DNA of 64,000 nt from Cyanoderma ruficeps (Eukaryota; Chordata; Aves; Passeriformes; Timaliidae). A model generated the notes under the pieces. It saw nothing but the letters and a program-made list of their open reading frames with translations. It made no database searches and had not been told where the DNA came from. The DNA is taken from NCBI GenBank assembly GCA_008694505.1, contig VZDJ01000056.1, positions 11,794,082 through 11,858,081 of the forward strand. The letters run 5' to 3'. Of the stretch, positions 24,601 to 35,914 are shown piece by piece. Position numbers and translations under genes: made by a program. How positions within the stretch are numbered: the stretch's first letter is position 1; the number at the start of each line of letters is the position of its first letter.

Positions 24601-25926
24601 GGAGCTGAGGGAGAACAGGGCCGTGTTCTCAGCTGTGGGGATCAATGGAGATCAATTCCAGTGTACAGGAAAGGCTTTTCCATACAGACACAGAAATATC
24701 TCCCCCAATGTGTGCTTAGAGCCACAGGGAGCCCCAGGAGGAGCTACAACACTTTATTTCCAACAGTTTGCTGGGCCAAGGAAAGGAGTAGGAAAAAATT
24801 CCTTCCCATTCATACAATCGTAGCCCAAGGAATGAATTTTTATCATTTTTTATCCTGCTGTGGTCACTCTGCATCCAGAATAGCTCCAGGATTGACCCAG
24901 GGGTGATGTGAGCCCACTTTTTCCTCACTGCGAGGTCAATTCCTGTGTTTGTCCACGTTCCTGCCTCAAACTCCACGTTCCTCATCACTCTCTGAACCTT
25001 GGAGTGACTCTTGGGAGAAGGGTAAAGAAGAGAGAATTGGATTCCCACAGGCTGAGCTTCCTCATAAATCCCTCCTTACACAGAGTGGTGCCTTCACGGA
25101 AAAATTTATGATTCTTGCTTTGCAAAGAATTGGTGGCCTGACAGTGCCAGGGTCTGGGTTACTCGGACTTTTGCTCAAGGCAGTCTGGCAGTTCTTGTTC
25201 CAAAGGCACCTTTGCAAACCCAGAGGTGTCCAGAGGTCTGCCCTGCACACACAGGGGTGTGATCTGCAGGGCAAAGAATGCTGGAAATTGTCTGCAGGGA
25301 AATAATGCTGGAAATCACCTGTCTCAGGTGGCCAGCTCCAGCCCTCAGCAATGCTCTGTGCTGCTCTGGACAAGGGAAGGGCTTGGCACTGCCCTGCCTG
25401 CCAGAAGAATTAAATTTGAGAGCAGGATTATTTGCAGGTTTTTGCTCTGTTTAAGCTCCCTGGGAAGGCCCTGCCGGGCTTTGTTGAGCAAACACTTCTG
25501 TGAGATGGGAGCTTGATCTTCACATGACATTTATGGCTTGATAGGAAGAACCTCTGGCTTAATCTGTTCCACTGAGAGATGGGGATTTATTTTATTTCTC
25601 AAATTCAAGTCCTGTTTTGGGGTTAGTTCTTCCTGGTGTGCTCCAGTGTGGAATAGTGGCAGATCTGGTGGAGAAATTCTAATGTAACAAAAGGCTTTAT
25701 GCTTCCCTCATTTCACCTGCTTGTTTCTTCTTTATCCTGAGTTTGAATTCCTGTGGAAAGACGACGTGTTTTACCTTGGAGTGTGTTTATTCCCATAAGA
25801 GCTTTCAGAGCTCACCCAGTGCTGTCCGTGGACTGGGAATGCCATTCCCCTGGAGCCAGCCCATCTTCACACTCCTGTTGGGCAGCTGAGCTCATTTTTC
25901 CATAGGATAACTCGGTGCACGCTGCC
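18649..25926. other. Longest repeat-free stretch; no gene recognised
   Basis: About 7.3 kb in which I see no CR1 or sizeable tandem repeat. AT-rich blocks (roughly 19980-20620, 21840-22130 and 23000-23500) look like conserved noncoding DNA by their texture, but conservation cannot be judged from one sequence. Sites of note are ATTTGCAT at 18875-18882, a 13-base A-run at 22860-22872, the hairpin at 23271-23317, a palindrome-rich motif cluster at 23538-23600, and splice-bracketed open segments at 19411-19487 and 24279-24343 (see findings). Confidence 0.5.
23271..23317. other. Perfect 14-bp inverted repeat (hairpin)
   Basis: The left arm actgcacagtaatt (23271-23284) is exactly the reverse complement of the right arm aattactgtgcagt (23304-23317), with a 19-base loop. 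Bases outside the arms do not extend the pairing, so the stem is shorter than in a typical animal microRNA precursor. It could form a small hairpin in RNA or a cruciform in DNA. Confidence 0.9.
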
Positions 25927-26000
25927 TGGGGTTGGAAGAGACCTGAAAGCTGATCTGGTTCCACCCTGCCACGGGCAGGGACACCTTCCATGGAGCAGGG
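25927..26000 (-). mobile_element. CR1 LINE fragment, minus strand
   Basis: The plus strand reads 'tggggttggaagagacctga', 'aagctgatctggttccaccc', 'tgccacgggcagggacacct' and 'tccatggagc', the reverse complement of a CR1 3' segment. It is short and diverged. Confidence 0.75.
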
Positions 26001-27794
26001 GGCAGGATGAGGGAACAGAGTCAGTGCCAAGGATCCTTCACCTCCAGCGGCACTGGAATGCTGCAGTTCCAAATCCCCAGATGGGTGAAACGCCAATGAA
26101 AACAGTGAAATGTTTAGCAGATTTTTAAAGGGGGAGGCAACCCCAGCCCGTTGTGGGACAGAGGGATTGTGTTTCTGTGTCACAATTCCCAGTGACGTTC
26201 CCCTCCCGGCGTTCCCTCTCCTCCCCCAGGCTGAGCTGAGGCTCCAGCAAAGCTGGACTTGCAAAGCCCCAGACTAAGCCTTGTATTAAAACCAATCCCC
26301 CATATGGTGGCAGCCTTCTGAAAGAGATGGGGAAAAACTCCCTCCCTCGAGTGTTTGTTTCAATGCAGTCAGAAAGAAAAACAGAGCGTGTGGAATGGCT
26401 CTTCCCAGGCCCATGGGGAAAAATGGGCATCTCTGAAGCACTTCCACAGAAACCTGAGCGAGGGAGAGGCTTGCTCATCCCTTGCTAACAAGGTTATTTC
26501 CATTCTTGACCTTACATCAGGACAGGAGTGGTTTTCATCATTGCCATCACTTGTCAAGTGCTTGTAACAGTCATAGTCTCAGATAAATACGATTTTTACC
26601 TTTGTATAATATTCTTTTATATTTTCATAGAGTAAAAACTGCATTTCAGGCTAAAAAAAAGAGGTGAAATTTCAAATGGGTAGTGCAAACATGGGGTTTG
26701 AATGTACTGAGAGGTGTAAGGACACAAACCCATAAACACATAACCAAAATCAACCAAACGTTGACTTTGCATGCACAGACAGAAAAAAATAACATCTCCA
26801 CTAGCAAGGTGAAGGCTTTGTGTGATTCCCCCTAGAGAGCTGCCAACGTAACAAAATGGAATCAGTGTTATAAATATAACAAAATAGAATCGATATTACA
26901 AACATAACAAAATAGACTCAATATTACAAATATAACGAAACAGAATCAATATTATGAATATAGGACCCAGTGCAATAACTCCAGGTCCCACTTCTGTTGT
27001 CTGTGCTGTTGTTAATGCCTCAGCAGAGGCTGCACGGTGATGTTGGATGAGCTTGTTCCTCTCCCCTGAGCCGTTTCTGCTGGTATTCAGCAGATCCCAA
27101 AATTGGGTGTTGGGCAGGGACCTCCTTGTTCCCAGCAGCTTTTCAGGAGCAGGAGCCCTGTGCTGGCATCTCCTCTGCCCCGCTGCTCGGGGCAGGGAAC
27201 AGCTCTTTGCTGGGGGTTTAAATCCTGGAAATCAGGGCCATGAGCTGGGAAGCCCCGGGGAAAGTGGGGCTAATTCCTTTAACTGCCCATTGGGCTTGGC
27301 TCCTTCCTCCTCCAAGGTTCTACTGCTCAGGAGAAGTTTCCCGGGGAGCTCTGCCACCCCCGGGGGCTTTCCAGAGGGCTTGTTCGGCAGCTGCTCTGAT
27401 GGAGGAAAGGTTTCCTTTTGCTTTGGATTGACTCAGTGCAGAGAAGACTTTTTATTTTTCCCCTTTTCCCTTTGTTCAGTGGCAGAATCCCTCAGCTCAG
27501 ACGGGGGGGAGGCAGGAGAAGTCCCAACACCACGGCACAGTGACACTGTTTGCCCCCGAGCTGTGGCACCCAGGCACAGCACCAGGAGAGCTTTCCGAGG
27601 GCAGCTTTAGGGCTGTGGTGGCTGATAAAGTTTTGTCTTCCCCACCACTGCCCTGGAATGACCTGCTGCTGCAGGCTTTTGTCCCCCAGAGGAAATCAAA
27701 AAGGAGGGAGAGAGGAATGCAGCAGTGATGTGCAGGTGTGAGGAGCTCTGGGGGCACTGCAGGGCCAGCTCCACCTGCCCGGCACCCCGGGGCT
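26001..27794. other. Single-copy noncoding stretch with one small repeat
   Basis: No gene recognised. It holds the AT-rich 28-bp repeat at 26850-26961. A plus-strand frame of 187 codons spans 27047-27610 in moderately GC-rich sequence, without a domain I recognise or visible splice context. Not called as a gene. Confidence 0.5.
26850..26961. repeat. AT-rich 28-bp tandem repeat, four copies
   Basis: The unit begins aacaaaatagaatcaatatt and ends acaaatat. Copies start at 26850, 26878, 26906 and 26934, exactly 28 bp apart, with a few substitutions each. Unlike the other arrays here it is AT-rich rather than GC-rich. Confidence 0.95.
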
Positions 27795-27885
27795 TTCCCA
27801 ACAGAGGAAGCCTCGCAGGATATAAAAGGATATGTCTGTTGGATCTCCCAGCAGAGAAAGCAGGGCAGGATATAAAACAGGATCC
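27795..27885. repeat. 50-bp imperfect duplication with repeated gcaggatataaaa
   Basis: The blocks 'cccaacagaggaagcc' (27797) and 'cccagcagagaaagca' (27847) are 50 bp apart and each leads to gcaggatataaaa and a following ggat. The TATA-like 'atataaaa' is duplicated, but no start-site context supports a promoter. Confidence 0.7.
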
Positions 27886-27959
27886 ACCAAAGAATGGAGG
27901 AATCCAGGAACGATGGAGAGGGACTCCTTACAGAAGTGTGGAGCGGCAGGAAAGGGGGA

Positions 27960-28182
27960 ATGGTTTAAAGCTGACAGTGGCAGGTTTAGATTAAATGTTG
28001 GGATGAAATTCCTCCCTGGCAGGGTGGGCAGGCCCTGGCACAGATTCCCAGAGCAGCTGTGGCTGCCCCTGGATCCCTGGCAGTGTCCAGGGCCAGGCTG
28101 GACACTGGGGTTGGAGCAGCCTGGGACTGTGGGAGGTGTCCCTGCCAGGGCAGGGGGTGGAAAAAATCATCTTTAATGTCCC
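27960..28182 (+). mobile_element. CR1 LINE fragment, 3' region
   Basis: One of the longer plus-strand copies. It runs 'ggtttaaagctgacagtggc', 'aggtttagattaaatgttgg', 'cctggcagggtgggcaggcc', 'ctggatccctggcagtgtcc', 'ggagcagcctgggactgtgg', 'gaggtgtccctgccagggca' and 'aaaaatcatctttaatgtcc'. It stops short of the final 'cttccaaccc' tail, where an oppositely oriented CR1 piece begins. Confidence 0.93.
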
Positions 28183-28265
28183 AGAGCAGTGTGAGTTGAA
28201 AGGGATCCCAAGGATCGCCAAGTCCAGCTCCTGGCCCTGCACAGCCCAGCAGTGATTCCCCCACC
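28183..28265 (-). mobile_element. CR1 LINE fragment, minus strand, abutting the previous copy
   Basis: The plus strand reads 'gagttgaaagggatcccaag', 'gatcgccaagtccagctcct' and 'ggccctgcacagcccagcag', the reverse complement of a CR1 3' end of the type that reads 'gggccaggagctggactt'. It starts where the plus-strand copy loses its tail, so one inserted into or recombined with the other. Confidence 0.8.
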
Positions 28266-29250
28266 CAGGGAATGATCCTTGTCCTGGACCCCTCAGCCCA
28301 CAGTCCCCTCTGTGCCCAGGGGAAGGGACTTGGTGTCTCGGCCTCTCTCCCCCCTTTTCTCATGGAAATGCAGCGTCTGCGCTGACTGGCAGCTCCGAGA
28401 GTCCCAGCCAGCTTATTGTTTTAGAAATAAAGATATTAGCATGCAAATGACTCTGGGAGGTGTTTCTTCTCATTAGAGGATGGAGATCATTTGATAAAAG
28501 ATGCAGCCGTGCTTCATCTGTAAAAGGGTTCGGCAGATCTGTCTTGTCTGCACGGCTCTGAGCACCAGAGAGCTCGGGGAGTGCAGCGGGGAAAGCTCGG
28601 GAGACAAATGGTTTCTGACACTCGGGTTACCTTTACTGTGCAAGGTGGGCGTGAAATGTTTTATGGGGAGACAAAAAAGATGATGGGCAATTAACTACAA
28701 ACTCATGCAGCAGGTTTATCATATGCTCGGCTCATCCATCTGTGTCTCAGTCTCCAGCAGACTCATGAGTTTCATCAAGAAAACCATTTTCAAACTGGCA
28801 GAGCAAAACAGATCGGTTTTGCCTCCGAGCTCCGCCGAGGTTTGCAGAGCTTTTATCATATGTTTATGGTTTACAGATGCAAAATACACATGTAGGGGAA
28901 AAGAGGGGGGGGCAGAGGCTGCTCCCCTTGCAGGGGGTGTGTTTTGAAATATTTCTCACCCGGGGAGCAGTTCTGCAGCTGCTCGTGTGCCTGTGAATGG
29001 CTCCGCTCAGATTAAGGCACTGGAATCCTTTGGGATGGGAGGCTGAACGCGGGGCGGAACCGCATTGAAATTCCAGCCTCTGTCCTGCGGTGCTGAAAGA
29101 GCGGCTCAGGGAACGGGGAGAGCAGGGATGAGCTGGTTAAAGACTGAATTGGTCTGGAAAATGATGGTGCTGCTTTTGCCTCTGCTGCAGATGGTCTGTG
29201 TGACCCTCGATCCATCACTTGCTTTGGCTGTAACTCAGTTTTGGTCTGTA
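28266..29250. other. Noncoding stretch with candidate regulatory motifs
   Basis: No gene recognised. The part from about 28390 to 28900 is non-repetitive and holds the octamer ATGCAAAT (28441-28448) and two copies of TTATCATATG (28716-28725 and 28853-28862), each a GATA-type site fused to an E-box. This texture resembles vertebrate developmental enhancers, but only comparison with other species could show it. Confidence 0.35.
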
Positions 29251-29582
29251 AAGTCACAGAATCGGGGACTGGTTTGGGTTGGAAGGACATTAAAGCCCAG
29301 CCAGTGCCACCCCAGCCATGGCAGGGACACGTCCCACTGTCCCAGGCTGCTCCAACCCCAATGCCCAACCTGGCCTTGGGCACTGCCAGGGATCCAGGGG
29401 CAGCCACAGCTGCTCTGGGCACCCTGTGCCAGGGCCCCACCACCCTAAAACCAGGAATTCCTTCCCAACATCCCATCCATCCCTGTCCCCTGTCACTGTG
29501 AAGCAGTTCCATTTGGCCTGTCACTCCATGCTTGTGTAAAAACTCCTTCTCCGTCTCTTTTTGACTCCCTTCAAGTCAGAAG
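29251..29582 (-). mobile_element. CR1 LINE fragment, minus strand, longest copy
   Basis: The plus strand starts 'aagtcacagaatcggggact' and continues 'ggtttgggttggaaggacat', 'agtgccaccccagccatggc', 'agggacacgtcccactgtcc', 'caatgcccaacctggccttg', 'ggatccaggggcagccacag' and 'ttcccaacatcccatccatc'. It ends in 'cctgtcactccatgcttgtg' and 'aactccttctccgtctcttt'. About 330 bases of CR1 3' sequence, including part beyond the usual truncation point of the other copies. Confidence 0.93.
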
Positions 29583-29745
29583 AGTTGTTTTTTTCTATCT
29601 GTTTGTGCTAAATCAGTTAATACTTCCCAATTGCCCCCTCAGTGTTATGCCAATGAATATCTTATTGGAGGCATTTAAGTACTAATCTTACAGCAATAAT
29701 TTTTTCCTTAACTAATTAGTTGGGCGCAGCCTTGCCAGCTTGGTT

Positions 29746-29760
29746 AAAAAAAAAAAAAAA
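29746..29760. repeat. Poly(A) run, 15 bases
   Basis: An uninterrupted run of 15 A. No upstream polyadenylation signal or recognisable retrocopy precedes it. Confidence 0.9.
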
Positions 29761-30662
29761 GCTATTGATTTTCAGAATCAAAGGTAATTATTTTTATCCT
29801 CTGAATCTTCGAGGGCCTCTTCTCTTTGCAGCCTCTAAATGTAACTGCTCCACAAAAAGCACACAGCTCTTCCCTGGGGAGGGAAGCAATGAAGTGGGAG
29901 CTCGGGACTAATGAGTGGAGGTGGCAGGAGCCCTGGGATGATTCTGTGTCTGTGTGTCTGTCTCACCCTGCACCAGGGGAGGCTGCTGAGCCCAGGCCAC
30001 GGGGGAATATCCCGAATAAATTGGATAAAGAATTGAGTGGTTTGGGTCCCTGCCTGTGCCAGGGGGTCACTGGTGCACAGACACCTCCCCACGGCTCCCT
30101 GCTGTACTTTTCCACTCCCTGCTCCACTTTCCTTGCGGGAAAATCACTCCGACAAAGCTGTGCCCTGATTTTTTATTAATTTGCCAAATAGATGTACATT
30201 TTTATTGCTTTAGAACTGCTGCTGCTGATGGAACACTGCGCAGCTCTGATGCCCCAGTGGAATGCTGCCTTCAAATCCCCTCCCCGGCCACTCCTCGCTG
30301 CTGCTGCAGGAAGGGAACTCCTGGAGGAAGATATTGGCCTTGCGGACTTGGCTGACAGTCCATAAATCGCCGTTTTGTCAGCCCGAAGAGGGGCCATAAA
30401 GGGCGCAGATTAAAAGAGATTAGTTCTGCCAAGTGGCCTGAGGAGAGGATTTACAGCTCCCCTCTCCCGGGAGCTGCGGGATGGGGCTCAGGGCTCGCAG
30501 GATCCTCCTGCTCCTCTGACACCAACAGGGCCCTGCTGTCCTGGGGAAGGGGCAGGGCAGGATCAGGACAGCCTGCGGGTTGTTGTCCCATCCCTGAGGT
30601 ATTTTTGGATGAGGCTCATTGCTGATTTTGTCCCCGTGTTTGCAATCTGTGGGATCAAAGGC

Positions 30663-30691
30663 GGACGGGACGGGACGGGACGGGACGGGAN
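30663..30691. repeat. (GGGAC)n microsatellite ending at an N
   Basis: About five and a half copies of the pentamer, directly followed by a single undetermined base at 30691. The N suggests that array length or sequence was not resolved. Confidence 0.95.
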
Positions 30692-32272
30692 CATGCCCAG
30701 GACAGCGAGGGCAGGATGGGAAGGCACAGGAGGAGGAGAACTCACCAACAGCCACCAGTTCAGGTACCAGTCATCGACTGGGTTTGGCTTAAAACATCCC
30801 CAAATCAGGGCTGCAGCTGCTTGTTGTGGTATCCTGGAATCTGGAGACCAAGAAAGTGTTGGAAAGCTCAAATTCCCTGTGGGAATGATGATGGGGCATC
30901 ATCCCTGGGTTTCTGCTGCCTCAGAAAAGCTTCACAAGCCTGGTTTTCATGGCTCGATTTCCCTGGATTCAAACAGGAGCACCCGGGAGGGGTTCAGTGC
31001 AGCCTCTGCCAGAAAACCCCTGGGAAAATGGGATAAAAGAGCTGGGAATTCTGGAGGAATGAGGGAAGGGAGAGCTTTTACTGGAGAGTCCCAGGGGGAG
31101 TGAGGGCTATCACAAATTTGCTGTACTGAGCATGGTTTTGATCTGGCAGAGCAGAGGAGCTTTAATCCCTTGGCTCAGAGCAAGAGCCATTAACTCGGGG
31201 AGCCAGTCCCAGTCAGGTGAGACAAGATGTGGCTTTGTTCCCTCCCTGCTCCACAGAAAGGCAGAAAAACCTTGTCCTTTGATGGGCAGACTGGAATCAC
31301 GCCCCGTGTGATGCACCAGGAGCCTGGGCTGTTTGTCTGCATCCCTAAAGAGGGAAAGGAATGTGTCCGCTGTAATAGGACCTGAATTTTGCATGGGGAA
31401 AATTCCTTCCATCCTGGTTTCTCTCTCCCTGATTTTCAGCAGCGGTTCCCTATTTTCCAATATAAATGCAGATATTTGATAAGTCCTGATAATGGGATCC
31501 TGCAAATCTGTCGGTGTAATGAGTTCTCTGCAGGCTGGAAGGTGCCACCGTGGTTCTTATTTTGATCACGGGATGCTACAGAGAGAAAACCTGCTGGAAA
31601 AAGGAACCGTGAGCCTGTGGGAGAGCACCTTCCCCCTTTTCCTGCTCCCCTCTAATATTTTTTATAAATTCTTTGGAAAATCCTGTTTTACATTATTTTA
31701 AAAAGGGATACAAGGTGAGGGTCTGGAAGTTTAAATGCTTGTTGTTAATAAATAAACATAAAAATCAGGAATTATATAAAATATCATTCTGTGTCATATC
31801 ATTTCACAGAGCCAGTTTATTTCCACAGTCACTTTGAAATACTTGGAGTTAATTTTCCTTTCATATTTTCCATTTCTAGTCTATCATATCCATGAGAATT
31901 ACTTGATAACCTGAATTTCCCTGTGGTTTATTTATCTGTGGAGGAACTGGTCTGGAGAGCACAAGTTCTTCCAGAAGTGTCTGTTTTGCTTGATGGGACA
32001 TTTGTTCCCTCCCAGAAACGGAATATTCTGTCCCCACTTGATTCACTGAAGAAAATGGAATGCGAAATGAGCAGGGAAAGGGGAGCTGTGGTGATAAAAG
32101 ATGAGATATTTGTTAATGTGCATCGTGCACGTGCTCAGAGCCTCCAAATGGGGCCCTAAAATTTATCTTAATGCTCCAGTCAGTGTCCCCTCCTTCCCAG
32201 GGAATAACAGCCCCTATGCCAGCAGCACAAAATAGGGTGGGAAAGGTTCCCTCTGTCCAGGCAGGGCTGGCT

Positions 32273-32492
32273 GGGACAGAAACGGGGCAGAAATGGGACA
32301 GAAATGGGACAGAAATGGGACAGAAACGGGGCAGAAATGGGACAGAAACGGGACAGAAACGGGACAGAAATGGGACAGAAATGGGACAGAAACGGGACAG
32401 AAACGGGGCAGGAATGGGGCAGAAATGGGACAGAAACGGGACAGAAATGGGACAGAAACGGGACAGAAACGGGACAGAAATGGGACAGAGAT
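32273..32492. repeat. 11-bp tandem repeat, 20 copies
   Basis: Twenty consecutive 11-mers of the form gggacagaaa followed by c or t, exactly 220 bases without an indel. Variants are A to G at position 4 (ggggcagaaat, four units) and single changes in two others. The plus strand is mostly purine. Because 11 is not a multiple of three, all frames cycle through the same short peptide and stay open, giving spurious frames of over 100 codons on both strands. Confidence 0.97.
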
Positions 32493-33831
32493 GTGGAAGT
32501 CGGTGGTGCAGGGCTGGGGTTTCCTCTGGGCTCTGCTCTGGGGCACTGGGCTGCTCTGGCCAAAACTGGGAACTCTGATTTTTGTCAGGACTGCAGGGAA
32601 TGGCCTCGTGCCCAGGAATACCAGTCCAGGGAAACTGGGGCTGGGGGCTCTTTCAAATGTTTTCAAATTCAAAATACCAAACAATATTCAAAACAATCAA
32701 TCCATTCTGCAGTGGCCAGGCGAATATATTTTAAAGTGATTAATTGCTGGCTAATTTCCACCCGGGTTACTGTCCTGTACAATAAAATTCCTGGCATTTT
32801 TAATTATTTTAATAATTCCTGGGTATTTTTGTTGCCACAATGTGAATATTTTGTGTCTGGACTGACAATCCTGAGGCAGCTGCAGAGCTTCTGCCTGCTG
32901 TACGAATCTCAAAGAGGTGCTCTTCAATTTTTTAAAGGCATGAGCTGGCACTGGTTCAGTGAAACGATTGAATTGAGTGAAAATCATGACACGGGGAAGC
33001 TTAATTAAAAGAACTGCTGATATAAAGTGCTAAAGGGATGAGACCTGTACATGATAATGGCAAAAACAATTAGAAGTCTGTAAAAGAAACTTTCCAACCT
33101 GCTGCCCAATGGCTTTGGGAATGTGCCAGTGGATGTCTGGGCTGTGTCAGCCAGGCTGGGATAACTCTGGACAAGGCTTCTCCAAGATGTGACAAAGCCC
33201 TGATGGTTCAAACTCCTCCTGAAGCCAGGAGCTGCTTCCCAGGGAAACTCTGCTGAGCCCTGGGGAGCTGCTGGATGGGGAACACCACGATGGGGCACAG
33301 GTAAAATCCTCTGGGATGCAGCCTTGGCCATGGGGAGGAGCTGTGCTCTGCCTGGGGAACATCGAGAAAAAGAGAGTGCAGACATTTTAAAGCCAATTCT
33401 GGTTGTTTTTCAGACCTGAGCTGTGCTTTTGTATGCGCTCGGATAGCTGAAAAGCCTAAATTAGCATTCAGAGAGCTGTTGGCAATTCGGGGGCCAGATT
33501 TTGCTCTTATTTCCCTTTGTACAAAGCAGGAATGTGCAAGGAGAAATTGGCAGCGCACCCAGGACAGATTTGGGCTTGTTTAAAGCGAGTTTCTGGGATT
33601 GCTTTGCTCTTCTTCAGGCTGTGGGAGCTCCCAAACCGGTGCTGCTTCACGGGGGGAGGGCTGGCTGCTGTGGGGGCTGCTCCGAGCGTGCCCCAGCCCA
33701 GCTCCTGGTGATCTCCTGGGTGAAATCCTCACTGCCCCGCCAAGAGCAGCCCTGCTGAAACCCTCCGCGAGTCCAGCCCGGAATTACTGCCCTGAGCCTG
33801 TGGTGAATGCTGCCCAGGCTGCTGCCAGCTG

Positions 33832-33850
33832 GGATGGATGGATGGATGGA
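33832..33850. repeat. (GGAT)n microsatellite
   Basis: Just under five copies of the tetramer, followed by a short CAG run. Confidence 0.95.
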
Positions 33851-34375
33851 CAGCAGCAGGCCTTTCTGAAACACCTGGAAAATGTTTTTCTCTGGACTTT
33901 GTCGTTGGAAAAGTGTCTCTTCTCGTTTGATTTGCGGTTCTTTTGTGTCTCCTAATAATGTGCCTCTTTCTTCATTCCACCTGCTTTGGAGTTGCTTTTT
34001 TCTCCATTAACTGCCTATCTTTGGACTGCAGAGAAGATTTCCAAAATGCAAAGGTAAAAAGCTGAAAAGCCGCTTTGTTTTGAACAGTATTCTAGGTCTA
34101 TCCAATGTAAGCAAGTATTTTCAATTTTTTTTGTACTTCACATGCACCTCATTTTCCTTGCAATTGTGATGAACTAGATGATCTCGTATTACTGAAAATG
34201 TCTTATGTGGGATAAACAAAGTTGAGGTTATAAAAACTTTAAAACTAAAGAAAATAAATTTGCAGCATTGTTTCTTGTGTGACATGTCTCTGTCCCTTAT
34301 GGATGGGGTGTGCTTTGTTTCTCTACATTTAGGGCAGACTTGAGAATTACTCTTCTGATTTCAGCTGTGCACTTT

Positions 34376-34389
34376 NTGGATGGATGGAT
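34376..34389. repeat. Undetermined base followed by (TGGA)n
   Basis: A single N at 34376 directly precedes about three TGGA units. Confidence 0.95.
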
Positions 34390-35132
34390 GAATAATTTTT
34401 AACTCCATTATCACGTTGTTTCCCTCAATGCAGACACGGGGCTGGGGGCTCCTGAAGTGATCCTAAACGGAGAATTAGTGCAGTAAATGGATCATTCCGT
34501 GTTTAAATGCTGATGGAGGTTCCGGCTCCTCTGGGCTGTCACTTTACCCTTTCCCATCCCTGTGATGAATTCCGCATCAAACGCTGCCGTGTTTGGATCT
34601 CTGGCAGCTCGCACTGGAGGAAGGAGGTGGGGAAATATTATTGTTCAAGCAGTTTAGGATTAAAAAGAAGAATATGTTTAATTTTGAATTTGTTATTCCT
34701 TGAAGTTCCGCTCTGCTTTCCTGCCGGGTTTTGTGGGAGAGGGAGACGAGAGCTGCTGCAGTGCCTGGTGTGATTAATGCCCTTCAGGAACCTAATGGCC
34801 CTGGAATTACGGCGTGTTGGAAGGGTCTGACATGGCAGATAATTCCTCCCCGCTCCCCCTGCCCCGGCTGCACAAAATCCAGACTCGCTGATGCTCCTGA
34901 GGAGCTGCCCCAGCTGCAGAGCTGAGGCCCAGAGATGGTGGGGATAAGGGAAATGGATAAGGGAAATAACCTCTCTGGCCACGGGCAGCTTATCTAAATG
35001 AAAACCCAGCTCCAAGCCCCTCGGAATCTCTGCCGTCGCTCCTGAGAAAACTCATATTTAAAAAAGAAAATGAAATGCTGGGGTTTTCAATTTCAAGTGG
35101 GCGCAAGTATTTCAGTTCCCCCCCCACCAAAA

Positions 35133-35135
35133 NNN
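35133..35135. other. Assembly gap or ambiguity (3 N)
   Basis: Three undetermined bases between a C-run with A-run and an AT-rich segment. Confidence 0.99.
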
Positions 35136-35888
35136 TAGATTGTTAAAAAAAAATAAACGCTTTGGTGTCCCAAAACGACAGAGTGCAAAATCCCACGTTT
35201 CATTCAGAGCAAACCAAACCAATCAAGGCCTTTCACAGGAATGGAATGGAAGGGACCCCCCGGGAGCTCTGAGCCCAACTCAGCCCGCTCAGAACCAGCT
35301 CTGCAGTTCCACCAGTGCCTTCGTGGTGGGGAATGTCAGCAGTGGCATTAAAGCTGTTCATTCCCAGCTCCCCATTTCCCCTGGATGCTCCCCAAATTCC
35401 CTTTTCCCCACGGCAGCAGCAGCAGGTGCCCACGGCTCCCACCAGGGAAATAATTAAAGAATGGATTTTTACCTTGAAATCAAACTTCTGTTATTTCCAG
35501 GCTTGTCTGGGGCACAAACTGGAGCTCAAACCCCCAACAAGTTCCTTCCATCCTCGCTGAAAGGCTCCAGGCTCCCTTTAGTCAAGGCTCAGAATTAATT
35601 TTTCTATTCAATGAATGCTTTCTTAAAAGGAAGGGGGGAAATGTTTCCACTGATAAGATTGTTCTGTGAACCGTCCCTAATGAGCTGCTGTGTCGTTCCC
35701 TTCTGCCTCCTATTTATCTTGTTTAGATCCCTTCACTCTGAACTGTTCCAGTCCTTTGCTGCCTGCTAAGAGTTTGTTTTGTTTTATTTTAACTTGGACC
35801 TTCAAGTGCTTTTTAAAAGCTGTTAGAAAGTCAAACATTTTATTTATTTCTATATGTCGGCATTTTTTTCCCAGAGAAGTGGATATAA

Positions 35889-35914
35889 CATATATATATA
35901 ATATATATATATTA
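35889..35914. repeat. (AT)n microsatellite
   Basis: Two blocks of alternating AT separated by a single phase slip. Self-complementary by nature. Confidence 0.95.

Larger units (their letters stand above)
29583..32272. other. Single-copy noncoding stretch, no gene seen
   Basis: No gene or named element. It contains a 15-base A-run (29746-29760) and the CGGGA repeat with an ambiguous base at 30663-30691. The part from about 31670 to 31920 is AT-rich. Plus-strand frames of up to 164 codons in the 30.6-31.1 kb part run through the CGGGA repeat and have no domain. Confidence 0.5.

Noticed and set aside
27812..27880. Duplicated TATA-like motif as a promoter pair
   Set aside because: The motif is part of a 50-bp sequence duplication and nothing else indicates transcription start.
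29012..29524. 170-codon minus frame and 127-codon plus frame
   Set aside because: They lie largely within a CR1 fragment's 3' noncoding end, which does not encode protein.
32171..33008. Frames of 135 to 234 codons in all plus frames and minus frames
   Set aside because: Produced by the 11-bp array; the same short peptide appears in each frame.
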